Below, piece after piece: positions 25,414 to 32,348 of a stretch of 32,348 bases of DNA. A program made the translations under genes and the position numbers. The notes under the pieces were generated by a model. The model saw only the letters and a list, made by a program, of their open reading frames with translations. It made no database searches and had not been told where the DNA came from. How positions within the stretch are numbered: the stretch's first letter is position 1; each line of letters begins with the position of its first letter. Source of the DNA: an uncultured Clostridia bacterium (GTDB lineage: Bacteria; Bacillota; Clostridia; Peptostreptococcales; Anaerovoracaceae); NCBI GenBank assembly GCA_938034165.1, contig CALHKP010000085.1:1-32348 (forward strand). Reading direction: 5' to 3'.

Positions 25414-27159
25414 CTATTTTGTTTTTCCGTAAGTTATAACACTGTCGCTGTTTGTTTTATATACTTCTTCAAGAGGTATTCCCAGTTCATCGCTTATAAT
25501 TTTGCTCACAAGAGGCATGCAGAATCCGCCCTGGCAGCGTCCCATTCCCGGTCTTACTCGCTTCTTGACCCCGTCAACGGAATGAACTTCCAGTGGTGAA
25601 CGAAGAGCATCCAGAATTTCACCCTTACTGATTTCCTCGCATCTACATATAATCTGCCCGTAATCCGGATTTTCTCTGATCAAAGCTGCTCGCTCTTCTT
25701 CGCTGAGTTTTGCAACCTTCGGTATTCCCTTCCTGATTGGATCAAAGCTTTCATTTGTGTTTATCTTTTCACCCTGCTTTGTCAGAGCCTTAACAGCCAT
25801 CTCTGCAACATCTATTGCAACTGCAGGTGCTGTAGTAAGACCCGGTGACTGAATACCTGCGCAGTGAATGAGATTCTTGGTCTTTCGGCCGTTTTCAATT
25901 ACATAATCCTCTTCAAAAGTAGCTGCTCTGATTCCTGTAAAATATGTGATTATATCATTTTTTGATAAGTCTTTCCACGTCTTCTTCTGCTTTTCAAATA
26001 TGTTATCGATTGACTCCTGATTAGTTGCAAAATTTTCTTTTTCGTGTGTTTCCACAGCATCAGGTCCTATGAGAAGGTTGTCACTTGCAGTATGAACAAT
26101 TCCTCCGCCCTTCGTATGTGCATGAGCGCCGCCAAGAGTTTTCCAGGATGCGATTGTGCCAAAATAAGAGCCTTTGTTCTTGTCAAGAATTGAGTTTGTT
26201 CCTCTTCTTGGATGAATAGAAAAGAATCTGTCTTGAGCCATCTTTGCTATGTCCTCTGCGAATACTCCTGCTGCGTTGATAACAAGTTTAGGATAAATTG
26301 TTCCTCTGTTTGTCTTCACGCTGCTAATTCTGCCATCCGAAACATCCATCGAAAGCACTGCCGTCTCAAGTGAAACCTTTGCTCCGTTCGTAACTGCGTT
26401 TTCTGCATAAGCAATGGTAAGTTCATAAGGTGATACTGAACCTGCACTCGGATTATAGAGGGCAAACTGAAAATCATCACTCAAGGAAGGCTCCATTTCT
26501 CTGATCTGTTCTTTGTTCAAAACTACTGTGTCGTCTACCCCACAGATGTTTTTTCTCTGCCATGCAAATAATTTGATTGGCAAGTAGAGTTTCTTATCAA
26601 AGAATCCAACGAACTGTCCCACTCGCTTAAACGGAACGTTCAAATCGCTGCATACCTTATCAAACATTCTGTTAGCCTTAACTACATACTTCTGTTTGAG
26701 ACTTCCCTTACCGAGGTCAACTCCCGGGTGAACCTCGCCATCATTTCTTCCTGATGCATGAAGTGCAACATCCGCCTCCTTGTCAACAAGAAGAACATCG
26801 AGCTTCCATTTCATCAGCTCACGGGCAATAGAAGCGCCGGAGATACCTCCGCCAATTATGAGAACATCAGGTGAATCTCCCTCAAGACTACTATCCGAAA
26901 CCTTCGGAAGTCTCATTGGTTCAAATTCAAGTCCCTCCACAACGGTGTCGTTGACTACGTGATATCCATCCTTCTTATTCACGAACATACTGCAAAGTTC
27001 AACAGCATCCTGCCAGCTTTCCAGAAGGCCTTCAACTATAATCGATTTGTCTTCTATATGTACCTTAACACTTTCTCCGAATTTGTCTCTCGCATTTTTT
27101 TGCAGCTTATCAAGATTCAAAAAATCATCTCCATTCTGTAAAACAGTAAAATTTATCAT
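25414..27159 (-). CDS. GlpA-like FAD dehydrogenase with BON-like N-terminus and [2Fe-2S] tail
   Basis: The protein has 581 residues. About 15-75 resemble a BON domain (VKVHIEDKSIIVEGLLESWQ then YHVVNDTVV). Then comes the DAO-family FAD domain, with GGGISG at 103-108 and SGRNDGEVHPG shortly after. The C-terminus has a BFD-like [2Fe-2S] domain with Cys505, Cys507, Cys542 and Cys547 (ICRCEEI..GMGRCQGGFC). This is the layout of anaerobic glycerol-3-phosphate dehydrogenase GlpA and relatives that oxidise glycerol phosphates or hydroxyacids. It is the first gene of the operon, so its substrate probably defines the pathway. A consensus promoter lies 95 bases upstream. The BON-like part is an unusual addition and is a moderate-confidence call. 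Confidence 0.86.
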   Translation of the reverse strand: MINFTVLQNGDDFLNLDKLQKNARDKFGESVKVHIEDKSIIVEGLLESWQDAVELCSMFVNKKDGYHVVNDTVVEGLEFEPMRLPKVSDSSLEGDSPDVLIIGGGISGASIARELMKWKLDVLLVDKEADVALHASGRNDGEVHPGVDLGKGSLKQKYVVKANRMFDKVCSDLNVPFKRVGQFVGFFDKKLYLPIKLFAWQRKNICGVDDTVVLNKEQIREMEPSLSDDFQFALYNPSAGSVSPYELTIAYAENAVTNGAKVSLETAVLSMDVSDGRISSVKTNRGTIYPKLVINAAGVFAEDIAKMAQDRFFSIHPRRGTNSILDKNKGSYFGTIASWKTLGGAHAHTKGGGIVHTASDNLLIGPDAVETHEKENFATNQESIDNIFEKQKKTWKDLSKNDIITYFTGIRAATFEEDYVIENGRKTKNLIHCAGIQSPGLTTAPAVAIDVAEMAVKALTKQGEKINTNESFDPIRKGIPKVAKLSEEERAALIRENPDYGQIICRCEEISKGEILDALRSPLEVHSVDGVKKRVRPGMGRCQGGFCMPLVSKIISDELGIPLEEVYKTNSDSVITYGKTK

Positions 27160-27225
27160 ACACGCCGCTCTTCCAAACAGCCTTCAGCTGAATAGGGATT
27201 AGCTATTAAGAATCTATTTTTTGTT

Positions 27226-27245
27226 AGTCGGCCAAATAACCGACT
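27226..27245. promoter_or_regulatory. Inverted repeat in the flavoenzyme operon leader
   Basis: AGTCGG (27226-27231) and CCGACT (27240-27245) flank an eight-base centre, just downstream of the predicted transcription start. It is a candidate operator; it has no T-run and so is not a terminator. Confidence 0.4.
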
Positions 27246-27253
27246 TTAATTAT

Positions 27254-27282
27254 ATGATACCAAAGCTACACTTTTCTGTCAA
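27254..27282 (-). promoter_or_regulatory. Sigma-A promoter of the GlpA-like operon
   Basis: The minus strand reads TTGACA (27282-27277), a 17-base spacer and TATCAT (27259-27254). Transcription would begin near 27247, giving a leader of about 90 bases before ATG 27159. Confidence 0.75.
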
Positions 27283-27292
27283 TTGCAAAAAC

Positions 27293-27322
27293 ATAATAAA
27301 AGAGGACCTTTCGGCCCCCTTT
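27293..27322 (-). terminator. Intrinsic terminator of the carboxypeptidase gene
   Basis: The minus strand reads AAAGGGGGCC, GAAA tetraloop, GGTCCTCTTT (10-bp stem with two G-T pairs, 27322-27299), followed by a T-rich TTTTATT. It lies 50 bases past the carboxypeptidase stop. Confidence 0.85.
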
Positions 27323-27372
27323 CATCTATACGTTGGTTAACTTATTGGGTAATTTCCGTTATTTACATTCAG

Positions 27373-29055
27373 TTACTTGTTTTCCTGTCTTTTCTTTGCT
27401 ACTGCAAGAGCGATTGCACTTACAGCAAGAATTCCCATAAGAAGTTCTACAGGCATGTTATCTCCTGTCTTTGGAGCATTTGCTGATCCTGCAGGTTTCA
27501 CATTAGTGTTGTCTGGTTTATCAATTCCCGGTTTGTTATTTTCTTCTCCCTGAGCAGGCTGTCCCGATGTCTGTTCGTCTTCCTTTGGCTGTGTGTCAGT
27601 AGTTATCTTCTTGTCTTTCAGGTACTGCTGTCCGTATTTCAGAAGAACTGTTGATGATTCATATCTCTGTCTGTTGTCTTCACCACCAAATGATACGCTT
27701 ACGATAATATGAGTTTCACCTTCAACGTCTACCTTTGCTGCAGCCACCATGCATGAGCCGGCTCTGTTTGTTGAACCTGTCTTCATACCAATCAGACCTT
27801 CAATGTTTCTGAAAAGAGTTTCATATGAAGCCTTTACGTAAGGTATTCTTTCGTATCCGTTTTCGGCAGTGTAACCGTCATCAAGAAGTGATGTCAGTTC
27901 ATGTCTTTCAACGCCTGTAACTGCAACTGTTGCATCATAGTGAGTTGTCAGCATGTAAGTGCAAAGCTTAAACATGTCAGCTGCACTCATCTTGTTCTGC
28001 ATTTTACCTGTCACCTGGCTGTTTGTATAATGAGGCAGTCCGTGTGGATTTACGAATTGAGCTGTTGTCATTCCTAGTTCTGCTGCCTTTGCATTCATAA
28101 GTTTTACGAATTCTTCTTCTGAACCTGATACTGCTTCAGCAAGAGCTGTTGCAGCTTCGTTAGCTGATGGAAGTATCATTGCGTGGAGAAGATCATCAAT
28201 TGACCATGTCTGACCTACTTTCATCTGAACTTTGCTTCCGTTTGCTCTGTCTTCGTACAGAGTTCCGTCCTCCGACATTGCTTCCTGATAAACAGCGTCG
28301 CTTATTACATATGTGTCATCAAGTGACATCTTTCCTTCTGCAATCTGGTCAAGAACGATTGCCAATGTCATAAGTTTTGAAGTTGATGCGATTTCTGTTG
28401 GATTATTTTCGTCCCATCCGTATAATTTTTCTCCGGTTGTTACATCACCTAGATATACGCCGTCAAGATCTTTAAAGTATGAATCTTTGTCCATCTGCTC
28501 AAGATCGATTTTGAAAGTCTTTGACGAGTCGATTGCCATTGAATCAATTCCTGTATAAGTTACATCGATTCCCAAGAAAAGTCCAAGGTCGATAAGTCTC
28601 ATATAAATGCCTCTTTCCTTTTCGGCAGGCAAATTTTCATACGTGTCATAAAGTCTGAGCTGACGAACAACTCCGTCAATCTTCACATCATAAGCATCAA
28701 AGCTGATTCCATCGTTGATTGTTGGATCATCTTTTGAAACGCCGTTGAACTTTACAGGTTCTGCGCCTGTGTAATCTGTTCCGGTTGTGATATTCCATGT
28801 GCCTTCAGCATCCTTTTGGATATCAAATGCTTTCTTGGATCCTTTCAGAGCCCATGCAAGGTCTTCCAACGACATATATGTATTGTATTTATATGACGCA
28901 TAATATGCTTTTACAGCTACCGGTTTCTTTCCGTCCACCGAAACCTCCATGTTTACACGGTTTCCCTGGTCTGCTGCAAATACTGCACTTGCAGGTACGC
29001 ACGTTGTAAAAATCAAAGTTAATACGAGTAACAGGTGTAGTAATCTTCTCTTCAT
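27373..29055 (-). CDS. Surface-anchored D-alanyl-D-alanine carboxypeptidase (S11)
   Basis: The protein has 560 residues from ATG 29055. GGAGA precedes it and a signal peptide (MKRRLLHLLLVLTL to VFA) begins there; the longer frame to 29217 is spurious. Residues about 33-190 look like copper-amine-oxidase-N-type stalk domains. The penicillin-binding S11 domain follows, with STSK (224-227), SAN (297-299) and KTG (425-427). It trims the terminal D-alanine from peptidoglycan stem peptides. After a Pro/Thr/Asn-rich spacer, a sortase-like tail PKTGD (528-532), hydrophobic stretch and KKRQ close the protein. DacF/PBP5 enzymes usually use an amphipathic membrane helix instead, so cell-wall attachment is unusual. 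No sortase gene lies in the window. Confidence 0.9.
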   Translation of the reverse strand: MKRRLLHLLLVLTLIFTTCVPASAVFAADQGNRVNMEVSVDGKKPVAVKAYYASYKYNTYMSLEDLAWALKGSKKAFDIQKDAEGTWNITTGTDYTGAEPVKFNGVSKDDPTINDGISFDAYDVKIDGVVRQLRLYDTYENLPAEKERGIYMRLIDLGLFLGIDVTYTGIDSMAIDSSKTFKIDLEQMDKDSYFKDLDGVYLGDVTTGEKLYGWDENNPTEIASTSKLMTLAIVLDQIAEGKMSLDDTYVISDAVYQEAMSEDGTLYEDRANGSKVQMKVGQTWSIDDLLHAMILPSANEAATALAEAVSGSEEEFVKLMNAKAAELGMTTAQFVNPHGLPHYTNSQVTGKMQNKMSAADMFKLCTYMLTTHYDATVAVTGVERHELTSLLDDGYTAENGYERIPYVKASYETLFRNIEGLIGMKTGSTNRAGSCMVAAAKVDVEGETHIIVSVSFGGEDNRQRYESSTVLLKYGQQYLKDKKITTDTQPKEDEQTSGQPAQGEENNKPGIDKPDNTNVKPAGSANAPKTGDNMPVELLMGILAVSAIALAVAKKRQENK

Positions 29056-29104
29056 GATTTTCTCCTTCCTTAAGTTAAGTAAATTAAGAATCTTCAAACC
29101 TATC

Positions 29105-29133
29105 AGTATTCTTAATTGCATGATGCATGCCAA
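29105..29133 (-). promoter_or_regulatory. Probable promoter of the carboxypeptidase gene
   Basis: The minus strand reads TTGGCA (29133-29128), 17 bases, AATACT (29110-29105). It fits the start at 29055. The spacer contains TGCATCATGCA, a short inverted repeat. The 301-base gap to the TetR gene holds this and the TetR promoter and no other feature I can support. Confidence 0.5.
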
Positions 29134-29291
29134 AATTGACATTAGACTTTTTTCCCTTGTCAAAACGTTGTGATTGCAACACTTATTCATGAGAGAAAAT
29201 TTCCGACTCAAGACCATCGTCTGAATCTTTTGTATTTTTTACAGGAATTGCAGTCCACAAAGCCGGAAATTCCCTTTCCTGTTTAGGTCGA

Positions 29292-29320
29292 TATACATTC
29301 ACCCTCTCATATGCTATAAT
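29292..29320 (+). promoter_or_regulatory. Probable promoter of the TetR gene
   Basis: TATAAT (29315-29320) is preceded at 17 bases by TATACA (29292-29297), a weak -35. AGGAGA at 29343-29348 is the ribosome site for ATG 29357. Confidence 0.5.
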
Positions 29321-29356
29321 AATGACGAAAATAAAAAAAAATAGGAGACGCAATAA

Positions 29357-29929
29357 ATGGCAGCCCCAAGAAAAGAAAATGTAAAAGAACTCATAGCAGA
29401 GGCTTTAGAAAAGCTTATGAAAGATAAATCCTTTGCAGAAATATCCACTTCCGAAATCGCAACAGAAGCCGGAATTTCCAAAGGAACCCTTTACTATCAC
29501 TTCAAGAGCAAAGATTCAATGCTCCTGTACATAATGGACAAGTATTTAGATCAGCAATGGCAGGAATTTATAGACTGGACGTCCAACGAATCCAAGGACA
29601 CATCACTCCCCCGTTTGGTCATGTACGTGCTTCAACGTGACACAAACGCAATTGACATGCGAATGCACTTCATATTCGAAGCAATCTCAGGAAACGACCA
29701 GTTGAAAAAAATGCTCCAAATCAGATACAAAAAATTTGCAGGTCTTATTGCTGAAAAAGTTTCAGAGCGATCCAAACTAGATCCTGAATACCTAGCATGG
29801 CTTCTTCTTGTAATATCAGATGGCCTTTTGCTTCAGAAAAATTTAGAAAACACAGACCTAAACATAGGGAATTTTATTTCCGAAACAAAAAAACTCGCAG
29901 AGCTTTTTGCCTCGGAAATAAGTGAGTAA
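29357..29929 (+). CDS. TetR-family transcriptional regulator
   Basis: The regulator has 190 residues. The N-terminal helix-turn-helix is typical of TetR (KSFAEISTSEIATEAGISKG, then TLYYHFKSKDSML, about 23-55). The rest is an alpha-helical ligand and dimer domain with no recognisable subfamily. Such proteins usually repress genes next to them, often membrane or efflux genes; here the divergent carboxypeptidase gene is the only neighbour with a shared gap. No clear palindromic operator stands out in that gap. A terminator hairpin follows at 30006-30051. Confidence 0.9.
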   Translation: MAAPRKENVKELIAEALEKLMKDKSFAEISTSEIATEAGISKGTLYYHFKSKDSMLLYIMDKYLDQQWQEFIDWTSNESKDTSLPRLVMYVLQRDTNAIDMRMHFIFEAISGNDQLKKMLQIRYKKFAGLIAEKVSERSKLDPEYLAWLLLVISDGLLLQKNLENTDLNIGNFISETKKLAELFASEISE

Positions 29930-30005
29930 ACACCCCGGCCGCAAACCAAACTACACATGAGTAGCCGGGCAGTTCACCCACACGATTATTTAGAATACCC
30001 ATAAA

Positions 30006-30051
30006 AAAACGGCAAAGCATTCATGCATAATGCATCATACCTTGCCGTTTT
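30006..30051. terminator. Bidirectional terminator
   Basis: AAAACGGCAA (30006-30015) and TTGCCGTTTT (30042-30051) form a perfect 10-bp stem, with ATGCAT words in the loop. On the minus strand the stem ends in a run of seven T, so it terminates the DUF4430 gene well; on the plus strand it can end the TetR transcript. Confidence 0.85.
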
Positions 30052-30089
30052 CTAATTAATACAGCCTTTTTCCGTATCCTTTTGCTAGA

Positions 30090-31556
30090 TTATTTGCTCT
30101 GTCGTTTCTTTGCTGTAAATGCAGCGCCTACTGCTGCAGTCATTACAAGCATGTACAGAATAACTGCGCTTTCGTCTCCTGTTTTAGGAGTTTTGTTTGC
30201 GTCAGTTTTGTCTTTGTTATTATCTTTGTTGATGTCATTTTTCTTGTCAGCTGCATTTTTCAGTGCATCGTATTTGTCCATTGCAGCCTGAAGTTTTTCA
30301 AGGCCTTCAACATATGCTTTCTGATCATCTGTCAGAGCTTCGTATGCATCCTGTGCAGCATTAATTGCATCAAGACTATCAAGAGTGATTTTTCCAAGAG
30401 AATCAATCATATCATCAACTTTCTTAGCAGCTGCCTTATCTTCTACCATTTTGTCATAAGCAGCTAGAGCTTCATTAAGCTTTGCCACAGCCGCATCAAC
30501 ATCTTCCTGAGTTGCATCCAGCTGAACGCCAAGCGCATATGCTTCCTCATACGCAGCCTTCACACCGGCATCTGCCAGCAACTCTTCTTTATTTTCCTTT
30601 GCATTGAATGAAGAAAGGCTTCTTAGAAGCATTGATTTATTAGCGACTTTGTAGAAGTCTGTCGTATCTCCGCCGCCCATTGAATAGCCGCCTCCAAGGT
30701 CAGCACCATATCCGTACAGAGTAAACTGAACTCTCATTACATCTCCATCGCCAAGATATGAATCTGAGAATCCAACATTAGGGAAAACATTATTAACTGA
30801 ATACATCCATCCTGACATATATGTGTAATAGAATTCTCCAAGTTCAATTACTTCGCCCTTGTCATTCAGATAGTCAATTTTGTCCGGTTTAACATTATTT
30901 TCGTCAAGAACCTTCTGAAGACATGCAGGAACTTTGCCTGTTATATCTACAGGAACTCGTTTCATAATGTCATTTTTTTCCTGACATCCTTTCTTGTATT
31001 CACCGCCGTTTGCAATCATTGAAAGATAGAAGCTGCTTTCTATACGACCTGTATGATCGAATGAATATCCGTTTTCTGTCAGAACCCTTGCAAGAACTTG
31101 AGCTGCATTTTCACCTTCGTGAATTTCTACTTCCACAGGTTCTATAAAGTATCCTACCCCGATAGTCAATCCTTCCAACGAAACTGTAGCATGGCCTATT
31201 GCTTCACCTTTTTCTGCTTTCGTATAATTTACAGTTCTTGTAATTTCCTTTAGAACCTGATCGTCCTTAACAGCCTGAATTGTGACAGTGTTTTCACCTT
31301 CATCTTCAAATCTCAGCGTATAGCTGTCCTTGGTTGCATCACTCCATGCCTTGTTTACAGACTTACCGTTCAAAAGCACTTTAGATGAAACCTTCTTACC
31401 GTCAACCTTTGCAACTACATCGATTGTTCTTCTGCTTGCTTTCTGCTGAAGGCCATCCTGAAGTGTTGTTTCGATTGTTACAGTGTCATTATCTGCTTCT
31501 GTACCGGCAAAAGCTGCCGCAGGAATGAACATAGTAACAAGCATTGTGATTACCAT
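30090..31556 (-). CDS. Cell-wall-anchored DUF4430 cobalamin-capture protein (start out of frame)
   Basis: The open frame has 488 codons from ATG 31556. It opens with a hydrophobic export segment cut near AFAG but lacks the usual basic start. The N-terminal part (25-110) is beta-rich. About 123-285 is DUF4430-like (TVSLEGLTIGVGY, VEIHEGENAAQVL, SGWMYSVNN, GYGADLGG), related to transcobalamin. Helical repeats follow (e.g. AINAAQDAYEALTDDQKAYV), then a Lys/Asn/Asp spacer and a sortase-like PKTGD tail (457-461). A B12 riboswitch precedes it, so capture of cobalamin at the wall is likely. The ATG with AGGAGG (31582) reads MRKNGYLYLW then stop. One extra A in its A6 run would give MRKKWLSLF fused to this frame. 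Confidence 0.82.
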   Translation of the reverse strand: MVITMLVTMFIPAAAFAGTEADNDTVTIETTLQDGLQQKASRRTIDVVAKVDGKKVSSKVLLNGKSVNKAWSDATKDSYTLRFEDEGENTVTIQAVKDDQVLKEITRTVNYTKAEKGEAIGHATVSLEGLTIGVGYFIEPVEVEIHEGENAAQVLARVLTENGYSFDHTGRIESSFYLSMIANGGEYKKGCQEKNDIMKRVPVDITGKVPACLQKVLDENNVKPDKIDYLNDKGEVIELGEFYYTYMSGWMYSVNNVFPNVGFSDSYLGDGDVMRVQFTLYGYGADLGGGYSMGGGDTTDFYKVANKSMLLRSLSSFNAKENKEELLADAGVKAAYEEAYALGVQLDATQEDVDAAVAKLNEALAAYDKMVEDKAAAKKVDDMIDSLGKITLDSLDAINAAQDAYEALTDDQKAYVEGLEKLQAAMDKYDALKNAADKKNDINKDNNKDKTDANKTPKTGDESAVILYMLVMTAAVGAAFTAKKRQSK

Positions 31557-31661
31557 AAATAAAGATAACCATTTTTTCTCATTTTATAATCCTCCTTGGT
31601 TATGATAAAAAAGCAAATAACATCTGACTGCCGGAGTGCATGAAATGCCGTTTTTACGCAC

Positions 31662-31686
31662 AAAAAAAACAGACAACATGCCCGTT
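31662..31686 (-). terminator. Riboswitch 2 intrinsic terminator
   Basis: The minus strand reads AACGGGCA (31686-31679), three-base loop, TGTCTGTT (31675-31668), extended by A-T pairs and followed by a T8 run (31669-31662). The stem includes G-T pairs, so it is moderate in strength. It lies between the aptamer and the DUF4430 start. Confidence 0.65.
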
Positions 31687-31739
31687 TTAAAAAATCTAGT
31701 ACTGCTTTCACCGGAACTCCGCCTACAGTCAACCAATAA

Positions 31740-31915
31740 GTGAGTCTCTGACTATCTGACAAAATCAAGGCAGTAATCGAAGTTTCTTATCCATCATAAG
31801 GATAACACCCCTGAACAAAAACCTTAATCTGCCAGCTACAGTGGCGGGACCGTGCCGGATTCTGACCGGCTTCCTCATAAAGCTCTCTGAGCGCTTACAG
31901 TTCGTGTTATTAAGT
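31740..31915 (-). promoter_or_regulatory. Cobalamin riboswitch 2
   Basis: Reading the minus strand: GGAAGCCGGTCAGAATCCGG, CACGGTCCCGCCACTGTAGC, TGGCAGATTAAGG, and a B12-box-like ATAGTCAGAGACTCAC (about 31756-31741). The core strings are the conserved cobalamin aptamer landmarks. The B12 box is less perfect than in riboswitch 1. It lies in the leader of the surface DUF4430 gene and is followed by a terminator. Confidence 0.92.
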
Positions 31916-31925
31916 CTACCATAAT

Positions 31926-31954
31926 AGTATAGAATTTTTTTCTGCATATGTCAA
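31926..31954 (-). promoter_or_regulatory. Sigma-A promoter of riboswitch 2
   Basis: The minus strand reads a perfect TTGACA (31954-31949), 17-base spacer, TATACT (31931-31926). Transcription would begin near 31919, giving a leader of about 340 bases. Confidence 0.85.
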
Positions 31955-32244
31955 CCTATTTCAGCCTATTTAATATGCCAAAATTTCAACAGCTTTAACT
32001 AATTTCAATAAAGATTGAGCTATAGGCCTATAGGACAAAAAGTGCTGGTGAAAAAAACTTTAATCATTGGTGTGCCATCCCCTAATTATATTAGTTGTGA
32101 AGAGCTGGAATCATTTTCAAAACATTGTCCGATTTTTAGTCTACCATCATTTACCTGTCCAATAGGCCAGCATTAATGGCCGTGTGTCTTTCGACTTTGC
32201 TTAGTTGATTGCCATAGACTGTCCAACGTTTTCGGACATACTTA
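31955..32244. other. Gene-free region with small inverted repeats
   Basis: No gene is supported. It contains a perfect palindrome TATAGGCCTATA (32021-32032), GGCCA/TGGCC (32165-32169 / 32177-32181) and TGTCC/GGACA (32220-32224 / 32234-32238). TGTCC words also occur at 32126-32130 and 32156-32160, and GGACA at 32033-32037. GGCCTATAGGACA near 32025 recurs inverted, with one change, near 32156-32168. Confidence 0.5.
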
Positions 32245-32348
32245 GTCGATTACAATCGACCACAAGTAAGTCAAAAACAGTACATATTCCAGAAGTCGCA
32301 ATCTGCGCTGTCTTTTTTTGAGCTTGACTAAGCGCAGATTGCCACATC
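32245..32348 (-). repeat. Structured intergenic repeat, copy D (cut by window end)
   Basis: Read on the minus strand from 32348, it starts GATGTGGCAATCTGCGCT and matches copies A and B. GCAATCTGCGCT and AGCGCAGATTGC form a perfect 12-bp inverted repeat. It is followed by GTCGAT (32245-32250) / ATCGAC (32255-32260). The remaining part of the element would lie beyond the window. Confidence 0.8.

Noticed and set aside
29056..29217. 54-codon N-terminal extension of the carboxypeptidase
   Set aside because: It lacks a ribosome site and would bury the signal peptide; ATG 29055 has GGAGA and begins a standard signal peptide.
31550..31768. 72-codon frame in the second riboswitch leader
   Set aside because: It runs through the terminator and leader and ends with the ten-codon MRKNGYLYLW. 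Only that last part has a ribosome site, and it is better explained as a frame-broken start of the DUF4430 gene.

Overview
The window looks like chromosome of a low-GC, strictly anaerobic Bacillota, most likely class Clostridia. The reasons are purine-rich Shine-Dalgarno sites, the dnaE-pfkA neighbourhood, ECF-type vitamin transport, surface proteins ending in PKTGD-type sorting tails, and flavin/iron-sulfur oxidoreductases typical of anaerobes. A family-level guess (Anaerovoracaceae / Family XIII) is only a guess. I saw no rRNA, tRNA, CRISPR array, phage gene or transposase gene.

Layout. (1) 119-5587, minus strand: a cobalamin-uptake operon. A consensus promoter leads into a cobalamin riboswitch with an intrinsic terminator, then a protein built of four homing-endonuclease-associated (HNH_repeat-like) repeats, EcfT, a fused double-ABC EcfA, a CbrT-like S component and a membrane-anchored DUF4430 (transcobalamin-like) protein. 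(2) 5666-7051, plus: an M18 aminopeptidase. (3) 7150-12097: a PucR-type regulator divergent from a DUF1177 / YfcC-transporter / M20-hydrolase operon. (4) 12178-17231, minus: dnaE-pfkA-flavodoxin, translationally coupled at the dnaE/pfkA junction. (5) 17412-20538: a YhhN membrane protein, a PAP2 phosphatase, a Hanks-kinase gene remnant and a CobO-type corrinoid adenosyltransferase, set among copies of a structured intergenic repeat. (6) 20539-27282, minus: four genes, namely a GlpA-like dehydrogenase, an HcaD-like oxidoreductase fused to DUF1667, an alkyl-DHAP-synthase-like flavoprotein and an FGGY kinase. (7) 27373-29929: a D,D-carboxypeptidase with a sortase-type tail, divergent from a TetR regulator. 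(8) 30090-31954, minus: a second cobalamin riboswitch controlling a large surface-anchored DUF4430 protein. Its good start codon is one nucleotide out of frame with the signal peptide, in a poly-A run. (9) 31955-32348: gene-free DNA ending inside another copy of the repeat.

How it fits together. Regions 1, 5 and 8 form a vitamin B12 theme: cell-wall capture (30090-31556), membrane capture and ECF import (119-5276), and adenosylation (19398-19922), with both uptake loci under B12 riboswitches. Region 6 looks like oxidation of a phosphorylated or ether-type glycerol compound; its substrate is not evident.

The least explained items are: the multi-hairpin intergenic repeat, with two long and two partial copies and one compensatory base-pair change; the four-repeat protein that opens the B12 operon; the poly-A frame break; and the HcaD/AGPS-like/FGGY operon.
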